The position numbers and the translations under genes are program-made. This document shows, one piece after another, positions 1 to 5,848 of a DNA stretch of 7,246 bases; position 1 is the first letter of the stretch, and each line of letters opens with the position of its first letter. This DNA is from Oribacterium sp. UBA3737 (lineage in GTDB: Bacteria; Bacillota_A; Clostridia; Lachnospirales; Lachnospiraceae), in NCBI GenBank assembly GCA_002371295.1, contig DFGZ01000350.1, positions 1 to 7,246 of the forward strand, written 5' to 3'. The notes beneath the pieces are model-generated. The model was given only the letters and a program-made list of their open reading frames with translations, was not told the DNA's origin and made no database searches.

Positions 1-1
1 A

Positions 2-625
2 TCAACATATCAGAACGATATGACTACATTTACCGGACGTGATGATGTACTTTCGCTTCTGATACATCTCGGGTATCTTGGCTTTGATGATGAAAAGAGT
101 GAAGTATATATACCGAACCGTGAAATACTGGATGAATTCAAATCTTCCACTAAAGATCATGAGTGGGTGGATGCATTTGCTTCCTTCAGAACTTCACTGG
201 AGCTTGTAAAAGCTACCTGGGCAGAGGATAGTGATAAGGTGGCGGAGCTTCTTGAGAAAGCTCATAACAGGGCTGATAACAAAACCTATAACGATGAAGC
301 GGCACTTAGTTACTCAATTCTTTATGCATATTATGCGGCAGAGAAGTACTACACGATGCTGCCTGAATTGGATGCGGGAAAAGGTTACGCTGACCGGGTA
401 TATATTCCTCGTCCGCAGTATGCTGACAAGCCGGTTCTTATCATTGAACTGAAATACGAGAAAGATGCAGATGGAGCTATTTCCCAGATAAAGAGGCAAC
501 AGTATCCGGAACGACTTTCGGCATATAAAGGGAATATTCTTCTTGTAGGGATTAATTACAATAGGGATGCAAAGAATACAAGGGATGAGTTTAAGCATCA
601 CACATGTGATATTGAAAGAGCATAA
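2..625 (+). CDS. C-terminal part of DUF1703-type AAA-ATPase-like / PD-(D/E)XK nuclease-like protein (5' partial)
   Basis: The reading frame is open to the left window edge: six codons precede the first visible Met at position 20, so 207 residues of a longer protein are seen. Numbering from that Met, the segment around residues 85-195 has the pattern of a PD-(D/E)XK nuclease-superfamily domain. There is an acidic residue in GYADRVYIP (Asp125), a beta-strand carrying Glu143-x-Lys145 in IIELKY, a following helix with Gln160/Gln161, and a late strand NILLVGINY. The ending HTCDIE is typical of the DUF1703/PDDEXK_9 family. Full-length family members have an N-terminal AAA-ATPase-like domain, which would lie outside the window. 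These proteins are multiplied in Clostridia and Bacteroidetes genomes; their cellular role is not established, and nuclease activity is inferred from fold only. The gene ends just before a strong terminator and is convergent with the next gene, so it is unlikely to share transcription with the sugar locus. Confidence 0.85.
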   Translation, partial: STYQNDMTTFTGRDDVLSLLIHLGYLGFDDEKSEVYIPNREILDEFKSSTKDHEWVDAFASFRTSLELVKATWAEDSDKVAELLEKAHNRADNKTYNDEAALSYSILYAYYAAEKYYTMLPELDAGKGYADRVYIPRPQYADKPVLIIELKYEKDADGAISQIKRQQYPERLSAYKGNILLVGINYNRDAKNTRDEFKHHTCDIERA

Positions 626-630
626 CCTGA

Positions 631-676
631 AAAGGTCACTTACCGGAAAGCTCCGGGTTAAGTGACCTTTTTATAT
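631..676. terminator. Intrinsic terminator between convergent genes, probably bidirectional
   Basis: The arms AAAGGTCACTTA (631-642) and TAAGTGACCTTT (659-670) are perfectly complementary over 12 bp. CCGG/CCGG (643-646 and 653-656) can extend the stem inside. On the + strand the stem runs into a T-rich tail (668-673, then TATATTTTT), ending the upstream nuclease-like gene. On the - strand the same hairpin lies 28 bp past the stop of the glucosidase gene and is followed by TTTT only, so it is a weaker but plausible terminator there. Confidence 0.88.
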
Positions 677-697
677 TTTTATACTGTATAATATCTC

Positions 698-2380
698 TTA
701 TCTATCCTTTATTTCAGCCACAACAAAATCATATCCATCAAGGTATATATAACTGTCATCATATATGATCTCATCACGGTTTGACAGGAGGATGGATTTA
801 ACAGCAGCATCAAGCTTCAGCTTCTGAGGTTCAGCCTGATAGTTTGCTGCTATAAGGAGGGTCTTGTCCCCGGTTCTTTTAAAACTAAGTAAGTTTTTCT
901 GTTCTTCGTGATATGGTTCAAAAGTACCGTAAACGATAGTATCGAGATATTCTTCATTTTTCCTAAGCTGTATAAGCTCCTTATAGAAAGAGAATACTGA
1001 ATGCGGATCATCTTTCTGAGCTGCCAGGTTAATGTCTCTGTATTTCGGATTGACCATGAGCCAGGGCTCAGAATTGCTGAATCCGGCATACTGCTTGTCA
1101 GACCACTGGAACGGTGTTCTGGCATTATCTCTCGATTTCAAACTGAGGAGCTTCAGTGCATCTTCCTCCGAAAGACCGTCTTCCAGTGCCTTTTCATAGA
1201 GGTGAGGGTTAGCACAGTCATCAAGTTCTGAAAGCGACTTTACTTCCGAAAGATTTTCCATTCCGATTTCCTGACCCTGGTAGATGAAAGGTATGCCGGG
1301 CATCATGAAATATATGCCTGCCAGCATCTTTTTACTCTTGTCGCACAGGTCTTCCGGCTTTATATATCTGGAAACGCCACGTGGTTCATCGTGATTTTCG
1401 ATGATGTTGGACAAAAGACCTATGCCTTCCACACGTTTGTGTGATGCAAATGCTGCCTTTTTATACTTTTCGGCGATATCCGCTACAGGTTCTACAGTTG
1501 AAACCGGTGTTTCATCTATAAATGTTGTCGAAAAATCGAACATGGTTGAGAAGTATCCCTGTTCACCTATAAAGAGCGGGAGTTCATCATCCTTTTCGTT
1601 GAATACTTCGCCAACGGTGAAAGCATCGTATTTTCTGAAACATTCATCAGCCATCTCATTTAAAAACTCACCTATACCTGTTGCTTCCTTAAGCATATTG
1701 TCGATGCAGGTGAGCCCGTCACTTCTGTCGGCAGGGTAGTCCTGAAATGGAAGTTTCTTTTTTATATTGATGATGGCGTCAATTCTGAAGCCTGCGATAC
1801 CCTTATCCAGCCACCAGTTGATCATGTGATAGATTTCTTTACGGAGAAGAGGATTTTCCCAGTTCAGGTCAGGCTGTTTCTTGTGGAATACGTGAAGATA
1901 GATTTTATCATCATGACCCGGAAGAAAATCCCAACAGGATCCACCAAAATAACTGCGCCAGTTGCAGGGCAGTTTATCGCCTTTTTTGTAATCCCTGATA
2001 TAGAAGAATTTTCCATAAGGCCCGTCAGGGTCAGCTATAGCCTTCCTGAACCATTCGTGTTCATCCGAACAGTGATTAACAACCAGATCCATGACTATGC
2101 CAATGTTTCTCTTTTTACCTTCTTTAATCAGTTCCTGAAGATCTTCAAGGGTCCCGAATCTTGGGTCAATGCTGTAGTAATCGGAAATATCATATCCCTG
2201 ATCTGCCAGAGGAGAGCTGTAGATAGGCGACAGCCACAGAAGATCTATGCCAAGTTCCTGAAGGTAATCAAGCTTTTCTATTATTCCTCTTATATCACCT
2301 ATTCCGTCTCTGTTTGAATCCTTAAAACTTTTTGGATATATCTGATAGGCTATCTTTTCGTGCCACCATTTCTTTTCCAT
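698..2380 (-). CDS. GH13 alpha-glucosidase of the oligo-1,6-glucosidase type (Ala after the nucleophile)
   Basis: A 560-residue protein of normal length for the family and without a signal peptide, so cytoplasmic. It should release glucose from the non-reducing end of short alpha-glucans by a retaining mechanism. A (beta/alpha)8 barrel spans about residues 10-480, with a C-terminal beta-domain about 481-560. Visible motifs are the metal-binding-like loop DSNRDGIGD (21-29), DLVVNH (98-103), the oligo-1,6-glucosidase subfamily signature QPDLNW (169-174), GFRID with nucleophile Asp201, TVGEVF with acid/base Glu258, and NHDEPR with the transition-state stabiliser Asp331. Ala202 follows the nucleophile. 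In this family Val there goes with alpha-1,6, Thr with alpha-1,4, and Ala with mixed specificity, so a broad enzyme is inferred. NHDEPR replaces the more usual NHDQPR. The start MEKKWW matches the paralog at 3981, and GGGAGG (2392 to 2387 on this strand) sits 6 nt before the ATG. It is divergent from the LacI-type gene. Exact substrate is not determinable by eye. Confidence 0.93.
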   Translation of the reverse strand: MEKKWWHEKIAYQIYPKSFKDSNRDGIGDIRGIIEKLDYLQELGIDLLWLSPIYSSPLADQGYDISDYYSIDPRFGTLEDLQELIKEGKKRNIGIVMDLVVNHCSDEHEWFRKAIADPDGPYGKFFYIRDYKKGDKLPCNWRSYFGGSCWDFLPGHDDKIYLHVFHKKQPDLNWENPLLRKEIYHMINWWLDKGIAGFRIDAIINIKKKLPFQDYPADRSDGLTCIDNMLKEATGIGEFLNEMADECFRKYDAFTVGEVFNEKDDELPLFIGEQGYFSTMFDFSTTFIDETPVSTVEPVADIAEKYKKAAFASHKRVEGIGLLSNIIENHDEPRGVSRYIKPEDLCDKSKKMLAGIYFMMPGIPFIYQGQEIGMENLSEVKSLSELDDCANPHLYEKALEDGLSEEDALKLLSLKSRDNARTPFQWSDKQYAGFSNSEPWLMVNPKYRDINLAAQKDDPHSVFSFYKELIQLRKNEEYLDTIVYGTFEPYHEEQKNLLSFKRTGDKTLLIAANYQAEPQKLKLDAAVKSILLSNRDEIIYDDSYIYLDGYDFVVAEIKDR

Positions 2381-2413
2381 TTTGTGCCTCCCACTGTTTT
2401 TTTTCTGTAAAAA

Positions 2414-2442
2414 AAATTAGCATAGTTATATTGACAGGTAAA
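2414..2442 (-). promoter_or_regulatory. Candidate sigma-A promoter of the minus-strand alpha-glucosidase
   Basis: Read on the minus strand, TTTACC (2442-2437) is followed after 17 bp by TAATTT (2419-2414). The predicted start near 2407 would give a short leader of about 27 nt that contains the GGGAGG ribosome binding site. Both hexamers are weak, but the same TAATTT at the same 17-bp spacing recurs in front of the second glucosidase gene. The inverted repeat at 2444-2460 ends one base upstream of this -35. Confidence 0.35.
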
Positions 2443-2459
2443 TAGGTTATGCGTATAAC
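2431..2459 (+). promoter_or_regulatory. Sigma-A promoter of the LacI-family regulator gene
   Basis: A consensus -35 TTGACA (2431-2436) and a near-consensus -10 TATAAC (2454-2459) are separated by exactly 17 bp. Transcription should start near 2466, giving a leader of about 124 nt before the regulator ATG. The -10 hexamer is the right half of the operator-like inverted repeat at 2444-2460, so a protein bound there would block this promoter. Autorepression is therefore inferred. Confidence 0.7.
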
Positions 2460-2460
2460 T
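2444..2460. promoter_or_regulatory. Operator candidate O1 for the adjacent LacI-family regulator
   Basis: AGGTTATGCGTATAACT is an imperfect palindrome, GTTATG-CG-TATAAC, with one arm mismatch and the central CG common in LacI/GalR operators. Its reverse complement differs from the site at 3765-3781 at only 2 of 17 positions. It overlaps the -10 of the regulator promoter on the + strand and lies one base upstream of the predicted -35 of the minus-strand glucosidase gene, so it could serve both directions. Confidence 0.65.
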
Positions 2461-2519
2461 TAAATCAGAGGTGACACAGGAGGGTAAAAGCCCGGTCGGA
2501 GGCTTTAGCTTAACAGAGA

Positions 2520-2561
2520 TATCGAGCATCTATGATTCTCTGAACAGAACATGCCTCGATA
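2520..2561 (+). other. Hairpin in the leader of the regulator mRNA
   Basis: TATCGAG (2520-2526) pairs with CTCGATA (2555-2561). The stem extends by CAT/ATG (2527-2529 with 2551-2553) past a single bulged C, giving 10 bp around a 21-nt loop. It ends 17 nt before the GGAG ribosome binding site (2579-2582) and has no U-tract, so it is not a terminator. It could affect mRNA stability or translation; it matches no riboswitch class that I recognise. Confidence 0.35.
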
Positions 2562-2589
2562 GATTACTTAATCATATTGGAGTATAGAG

Positions 2590-3606
2590 ATGATCAGAAT
2601 AAAAGATATTGCTGAGATATGCGGGGTCAGCACAGCAACAGTTTCGTATGTGATACATGGTAAAACCGGGAAGGTATCCAAAGAAGTCAGAGAGAAGATA
2701 GAAGCCGCTATTTCGGAATCCGGATATATATCCAATCAGTCTGCGCTTTCACTTGTGAGTAAGAGCTCCGGACTTATAGGGATCGCTGTCCTGAATCATG
2801 GTGAAAATAAAAACATCATGGCAGATCCTTACTTTGGTGTTTTGTTTTCATATCTGGAAAAGGAATTCAGAAAAAATGACAAATATATATTGGTGCTGCT
2901 TGATCAGTCGGTGGATGTGATCATCAGGGATGCCAGACGATGGAACCTGGATGGACTCATACTTTGTAACCAGCTGAAGGAGATGATGATAGAGGTCAGC
3001 AGTCAGTTTCTGAAACCTGTGGTTACTATCGATGCATCCTATGTCTATGAATATGATAAGCTCGTTCAGATTTTTATAGATGATTTCAACGGCGGCTACA
3101 TCATGGGTCAGTATTTCCTGAGCCTCGGACACAAAAATGTTGCCATGCTCGATGATAGTGATCTCGAAGTAAACCGTCACAGATGGAGAGGCTTCCGCCA
3201 GGCCTATATGGAGAGAGGGATAGTTCTGGATGAGGATTGCCATTACATCATCGACATCAGCAAAGAGAAGTTTCAGGATGGGCTTAACAGGATTCTTCCG
3301 GAGATAAAAAAACATTCGGCTGTTTTTTGTGTTTCGGACAATTATGCGCTTCAGCTTATAAACCATCTGTACCAGGATGGCATGAGAGTGCCGGATGATA
3401 TATCTGTAGCAGGATATGATGATATTGCATTTTCCAGCTATTCAAATCCTGAACTGACCACCATAAGGCAGAATGTAGAGGAAAAGGCGGTTATAGCAGT
3501 GAACAGTATGATGAGGATGCTTTCCGGTAAATCTGTAAAGCACAATGTCAAGCTGCCGGTAGAACTCGTAGTCAGGAAGTCATGTCGTCCCTGCGGGTCA
3601 GAATAG
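2590..3606 (+). CDS. LacI/GalR-family transcriptional regulator
   Basis: A 338-residue DNA-binding regulator of typical family length, probably controlling the flanking alpha-glucosidase genes. The N-terminal helix-turn-helix covers residues 4-23 (IKDIAEICGVSTATVSYVIHGK), with T15, A16 and Y20 at usual base-contacting positions. The hinge follows at about 46-58 (YISNQSALSL); the common hinge Arg of ARxL is Leu53 here. The periplasmic-binding-protein-like effector domain starts at GLIGIAV (61-67) and includes HRWRGF (197-202), CVSDNYA (247-253), and the signature VPDDISVAGYDDI (267-279) with SNPELTTIRQ (285-294). The effector is unknown; an alpha-glucoside or its breakdown product is inferred from the neighbours. 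The ATG has GGAG (2579-2582) 7 nt upstream. Repeats of the GTTATG-CATAAC type before and after the gene are its likely binding sites, and one overlaps its own promoter. Confidence 0.93.
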   Translation: MIRIKDIAEICGVSTATVSYVIHGKTGKVSKEVREKIEAAISESGYISNQSALSLVSKSSGLIGIAVLNHGENKNIMADPYFGVLFSYLEKEFRKNDKYILVLLDQSVDVIIRDARRWNLDGLILCNQLKEMMIEVSSQFLKPVVTIDASYVYEYDKLVQIFIDDFNGGYIMGQYFLSLGHKNVAMLDDSDLEVNRHRWRGFRQAYMERGIVLDEDCHYIIDISKEKFQDGLNRILPEIKKHSAVFCVSDNYALQLINHLYQDGMRVPDDISVAGYDDIAFSSYSNPELTTIRQNVEEKAVIAVNSMMRMLSGKSVKHNVKLPVELVVRKSCRPCGSE

Positions 3607-3623
3607 ATGTAAGTAAAGCATAT

Positions 3624-3642
3624 AGGTTATGTGCCATAACCT
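3624..3642. promoter_or_regulatory. Operator candidate O2 (perfect 8-bp arms, 3-nt centre)
   Basis: AGGTTATG-TGC-CATAACCT is a perfect inverted repeat with 8-bp arms, 18 bp after the regulator stop codon. Its arms match O1 and O3, but the centre has three bases rather than two. It lies about 140 bp upstream of O3, suitable for DNA looping or as an auxiliary site. The transcript could fold into a short hairpin, but no U-tract follows. Confidence 0.6.
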
Positions 3643-3764
3643 GAAATCGTCAAAATCGAAAATACGAATAATTCTATAAAACAGACAGGAGCAATTCTCC
3701 TCCATAATGGCTTCAATTGTACAATATCCACAATTTAATCCGCTGATGATTAAGATTAGATGAT

Positions 3765-3781
3765 AGTTATGTGCATAACCT
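3765..3781. promoter_or_regulatory. Operator candidate O3 abutting the -35 of the oligo-1,6-glucosidase promoter
   Basis: AGTTATGTGCATAACCT contains GTTATG-TG-CATAAC with perfect 6-bp arms. It ends at the base directly before the TTGACA -35 (3782-3787). The half site GCATAACCT faces the -35, exactly as in the reverse complement of O1 before the other glucosidase gene. Confidence 0.65.
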
Positions 3782-3810
3782 TTGACACCAGTCCTGTTTT
3801 GGGTTAATTT
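3782..3810 (+). promoter_or_regulatory. Candidate sigma-A promoter of the oligo-1,6-glucosidase gene
   Basis: A consensus -35 TTGACA (3782-3787) and a weak -10 TAATTT (3805-3810) are 17 bp apart; predicted start near 3817. The weak -10 fits a promoter needing activation, and it has the same sequence and spacing as the candidate for the minus-strand paralog. Confidence 0.5.
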
Positions 3811-3822
3811 AATTTTACAAAA

Positions 3823-3836
3823 GTTATTCGATTAAC
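3823..3836. promoter_or_regulatory. Degenerate operator candidate O4 just downstream of the predicted start site
   Basis: GTTATTCGATTAAC matches O1 (GTTATGCGTATAAC) at 11 of 14 positions, including the central CG and both outer arms, and is itself palindromic at 6 of 7 pairs. It would sit at about +7 to +20, a classic repressor position, with its centre 57 bp from that of O3. Chance similarity in AT-rich DNA is possible. Confidence 0.35.
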
Positions 3837-3971
3837 CGTCAAAACTTGTTTGGTATGACCGTGAGTACAGGCATGTTTGTGATCTCGGATGTAAACAGAC
3901 ATGAATGCATATATTTGTGGTTACGAGCATACATGAGAACAGTTTTTTATCAGACGGTCAGTCTGAGTGGT

Positions 3972-3976
3972 GGAGG
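3972..3976 (+). promoter_or_regulatory. Ribosome binding site that fixes the start of the oligo-1,6-glucosidase
   Basis: GGAGG lies 4 nt before the ATG at 3981. The open frame continues 45 codons upstream to an ATG at 3846, but that ATG has no such signal, and the family normally begins at MEKKWW. Confidence 0.8.
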
Positions 3977-3980
3977 ACAT

Positions 3981-5648
3981 ATGGAAAAAAAGTGGTGGAA
4001 GGAAAGTGTGGTTTATCAGATTTACCCCAGATCCTTTTGTGATTCTGATGGAGACGGAATAGGTGATTTAAAAGGAATCACAGGTAAACTCGATTATCTT
4101 CATGACCTTGGAATCAATGTAATCTGGCTTAGCCCGGTTTATAAATCACCTAACGATGACAACGGCTATGATATCTCTGATTATCAGGACATCATGGATG
4201 AGTTCGGGACGCTGGAGGATTTTGACATTCTCCTGAAAAGAGCGCATGAACTGGGCATTAAGATAGTCATGGATCTGGTGGTAAATCACACTTCCGATGA
4301 GCACAAGTGGTTCATAGAAAGCAGAGCTTCAAGAGACAATGACAAAAGAGATTTCTATATCTGGAGGGAAGGTAAGGACGGTAAGGCACCAAATAACTGG
4401 GGCAGCTGCTTCTCCGGTTCTGCGTGGGAATACGATGAAAAAACGGAGATGTATTATCTTCACTGCTTCTCAAAAAAACAGCCGGATCTGAACTGGGACA
4501 ATCCCAGGGTCAGAGATGAAGTCTTCAGGATGATGACCTGGTGGTGTGACAGGGGCATCGACGGATTCAGAATGGATGTTATCTCTATGATTTCAAAAGT
4601 TGAAGGACTTCCGGATGGACAGGTCAATTCCAACACCGGTTACGGTGGTCTCGAAAACACTACAAACGGGCCTCATGTACATGAGTATCTCAGGGAGATG
4701 AACGAAAGAGTCCTTTCAAAGTATGACATCATGACGGTTGGCGAATGTGCGGGAGTTACTATAAATGAGGCTCAGAAGTACGCATCACTGGATGGCTCAG
4801 AGCTTAATATGGTATTTCAGTTCGAGCATGTAGATCTCGATTATGATGAGCATGGAAAGTGGACCACCAGAAGATTTGATCTTCGTGAGTTAAAGAAGAA
4901 TCTCAGTAAATGGCAGACAGAGCTTGAGGGAAAGGCGTGGAATTCTCTGTTCCTTGACAATCATGACCAGCCGAGAATCGTTTCAAGACTCGGGGATGAT
5001 TCACCACTTTCGGCCAAGGCCATCGCCACCATGCTTCACTTCATGAAGGGTACACCGTACATATATCAGGGGGAGGAACTGGGCATGACAAACTGTAAGT
5101 TCGGATGCCTTGAAAACCTCAGAGATATTGAAGAGATAAATGCTTATCACGAGTTTGTAGACAGCGGAAAGATGTCTCATGACGAAATGCTGGCAGGAAT
5201 CGAAGCCAAGGGAAGAGACAATGCCAGAACCCCTATGCAGTGGGATGCAAGTGTCAATGCCGGCTTCACCACAGGAACTCCATGGATCATGGTGAATCCT
5301 AACTATAAAGAGATAAATGCTGAAGCGGAACGTAAAGACCGGAATTCGGTGTTTAACTACTATAAAAAGCTTGTTTCCCTGAGACGAAACAGTGAATGGT
5401 CAGACCTTATGGTTTACGGAACATACAGGCTTCTGGATGAAGACAGCACAGAGATATTTGCCTACGAAAGAGAACTTGAGGGCAGAAAACTGTATGTGCT
5501 CTGTAATCTTTGTGACCGGGAGATTCATTATCACAACGATGCCTTCAAGAAGGCTAATGCTCTTTTGATCTCAAATTGCGGTGATGCGGAATTATGTGAG
5601 GATATGAAGCTTGCACCCTGGTTTGCAGCGGTGTGGGAAGTCTCATAG
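3981..5648 (+). CDS. Oligo-1,6-glucosidase (GH13 family, Val after the nucleophile)
   Basis: A 555-residue cytoplasmic enzyme without signal peptide, expected to cleave terminal alpha-1,6 bonds of isomaltose, panose and isomalto-oligosaccharides. The key residues fall at the numbers known for Bacillus cereus oligo-1,6-glucosidase: nucleophile Asp199 in GFRMDV, acid/base Glu255 in TVGECA, Asp329 in NHDQPR. Val200 after the nucleophile is the residue linked with alpha-1,6 preference. Other motifs are the calcium-type loop DSDGDGIGD (21-29), DLVVNH (98-103) and QPDLNW (167-172). The barrel with its inserted B domain (about 104-170) runs to about 480 and the C-terminal beta-domain to 555. It shares the first six residues and overall layout with the glucosidase at 698-2380, so the two are paralogs. 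It is preceded by two strong operator candidates and followed by a strong terminator, so it appears to be transcribed alone or with the regulator. The family call is secure; the natural substrate remains inference. Confidence 0.95.
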   Translation: MEKKWWKESVVYQIYPRSFCDSDGDGIGDLKGITGKLDYLHDLGINVIWLSPVYKSPNDDNGYDISDYQDIMDEFGTLEDFDILLKRAHELGIKIVMDLVVNHTSDEHKWFIESRASRDNDKRDFYIWREGKDGKAPNNWGSCFSGSAWEYDEKTEMYYLHCFSKKQPDLNWDNPRVRDEVFRMMTWWCDRGIDGFRMDVISMISKVEGLPDGQVNSNTGYGGLENTTNGPHVHEYLREMNERVLSKYDIMTVGECAGVTINEAQKYASLDGSELNMVFQFEHVDLDYDEHGKWTTRRFDLRELKKNLSKWQTELEGKAWNSLFLDNHDQPRIVSRLGDDSPLSAKAIATMLHFMKGTPYIYQGEELGMTNCKFGCLENLRDIEEINAYHEFVDSGKMSHDEMLAGIEAKGRDNARTPMQWDASVNAGFTTGTPWIMVNPNYKEINAEAERKDRNSVFNYYKKLVSLRRNSEWSDLMVYGTYRLLDEDSTEIFAYERELEGRKLYVLCNLCDREIHYHNDAFKKANALLISNCGDAELCEDMKLAPWFAAVWEVS

Positions 5649-5760
5649 TTACTGATGACAGGAAGGAACAGGCTCTGTTAACTTTATGGGACAGTATCTT
5701 TCAAACGGAACACAGATGCTTGCAAAAAACTGATCAAAAAAATGACCTTAGCAATAAAAA

Positions 5761-5804
5761 GTCGATAGAACCGTTGATATGAAGCGGTTCTACCGGCTTT
5801 TTTT
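5761..5804 (+). terminator. Intrinsic terminator of the oligo-1,6-glucosidase gene
   Basis: TAGAACCG (5766-5773) pairs with CGGTTCTA (5785-5792). After one A/C mismatch the stem continues with GTCG (5761-5764) against CGGC (5794-5797), including one G-U pair. Seven T (5798-5804) follow directly, and the upstream A run (5756-5760) can pair with them. It isolates the sugar locus from the chemoreceptor gene. Confidence 0.9.
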
Positions 5805-5818
5805 GTTTGCCTGTGTGC

Positions 5819-5848
5819 TTGCCCGGTAAACAATGCTTTTTTTATCAT
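5819..5848 (+). promoter_or_regulatory. Weak candidate sigma-A promoter of the chemoreceptor gene
   Basis: TTGCCC (5819-5824, four of six consensus bases) and TATCAT (5843-5848, five of six) are separated by 18 bp. This is the best sigma-A match I found between the terminator and the gene. I found no convincing sigma-D (flagellar) promoter, which would have been an alternative for a chemotaxis gene. Confidence 0.3.

Larger units (their letters stand above)
3607..3980 (+). promoter_or_regulatory. 374-bp regulatory gap between the regulator and the oligo-1,6-glucosidase gene
   Basis: No convincing gene lies here. It contains two clear operator-like palindromes (3624-3642, 3765-3781), a degenerate third (3823-3836), a candidate promoter (3782-3810) and a leader of about 165 nt. 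A short CAGAC/GTCTG inverted repeat (3951-3965) ends 6 nt before the GGAGG of the downstream gene. No intrinsic terminator follows the regulator gene, so read-through into the glucosidase gene is possible in addition to the local promoter. Confidence 0.6.

Noticed and set aside
2471..2587. 38-codon GTG-started frame in the regulator leader, ending 2 nt before the regulator ATG
   Set aside because: Only a few nucleotides would precede the GTG after the predicted transcription start, there is no spaced ribosome binding site, and this length is expected by chance.
3716..3725. Perfect 10-bp palindrome ATTGTACAAT as a second regulator site
   Set aside because: It is short and AT-rich, occurs once, and does not resemble the O1-O3 motif.
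3919..3934. GGTTACGAGCATACAT as a further operator
   Set aside because: It matches only about 10 of 14 core positions of O3 and the right arm is broken, so chance similarity is likely.
3846..3980. 45-codon N-terminal extension of the oligo-1,6-glucosidase frame
   Set aside because: The extension has no family similarity or suitable ribosome binding site; GGAGG before the ATG at 3981 and the MEKKWW start shared with the paralog fix the start.
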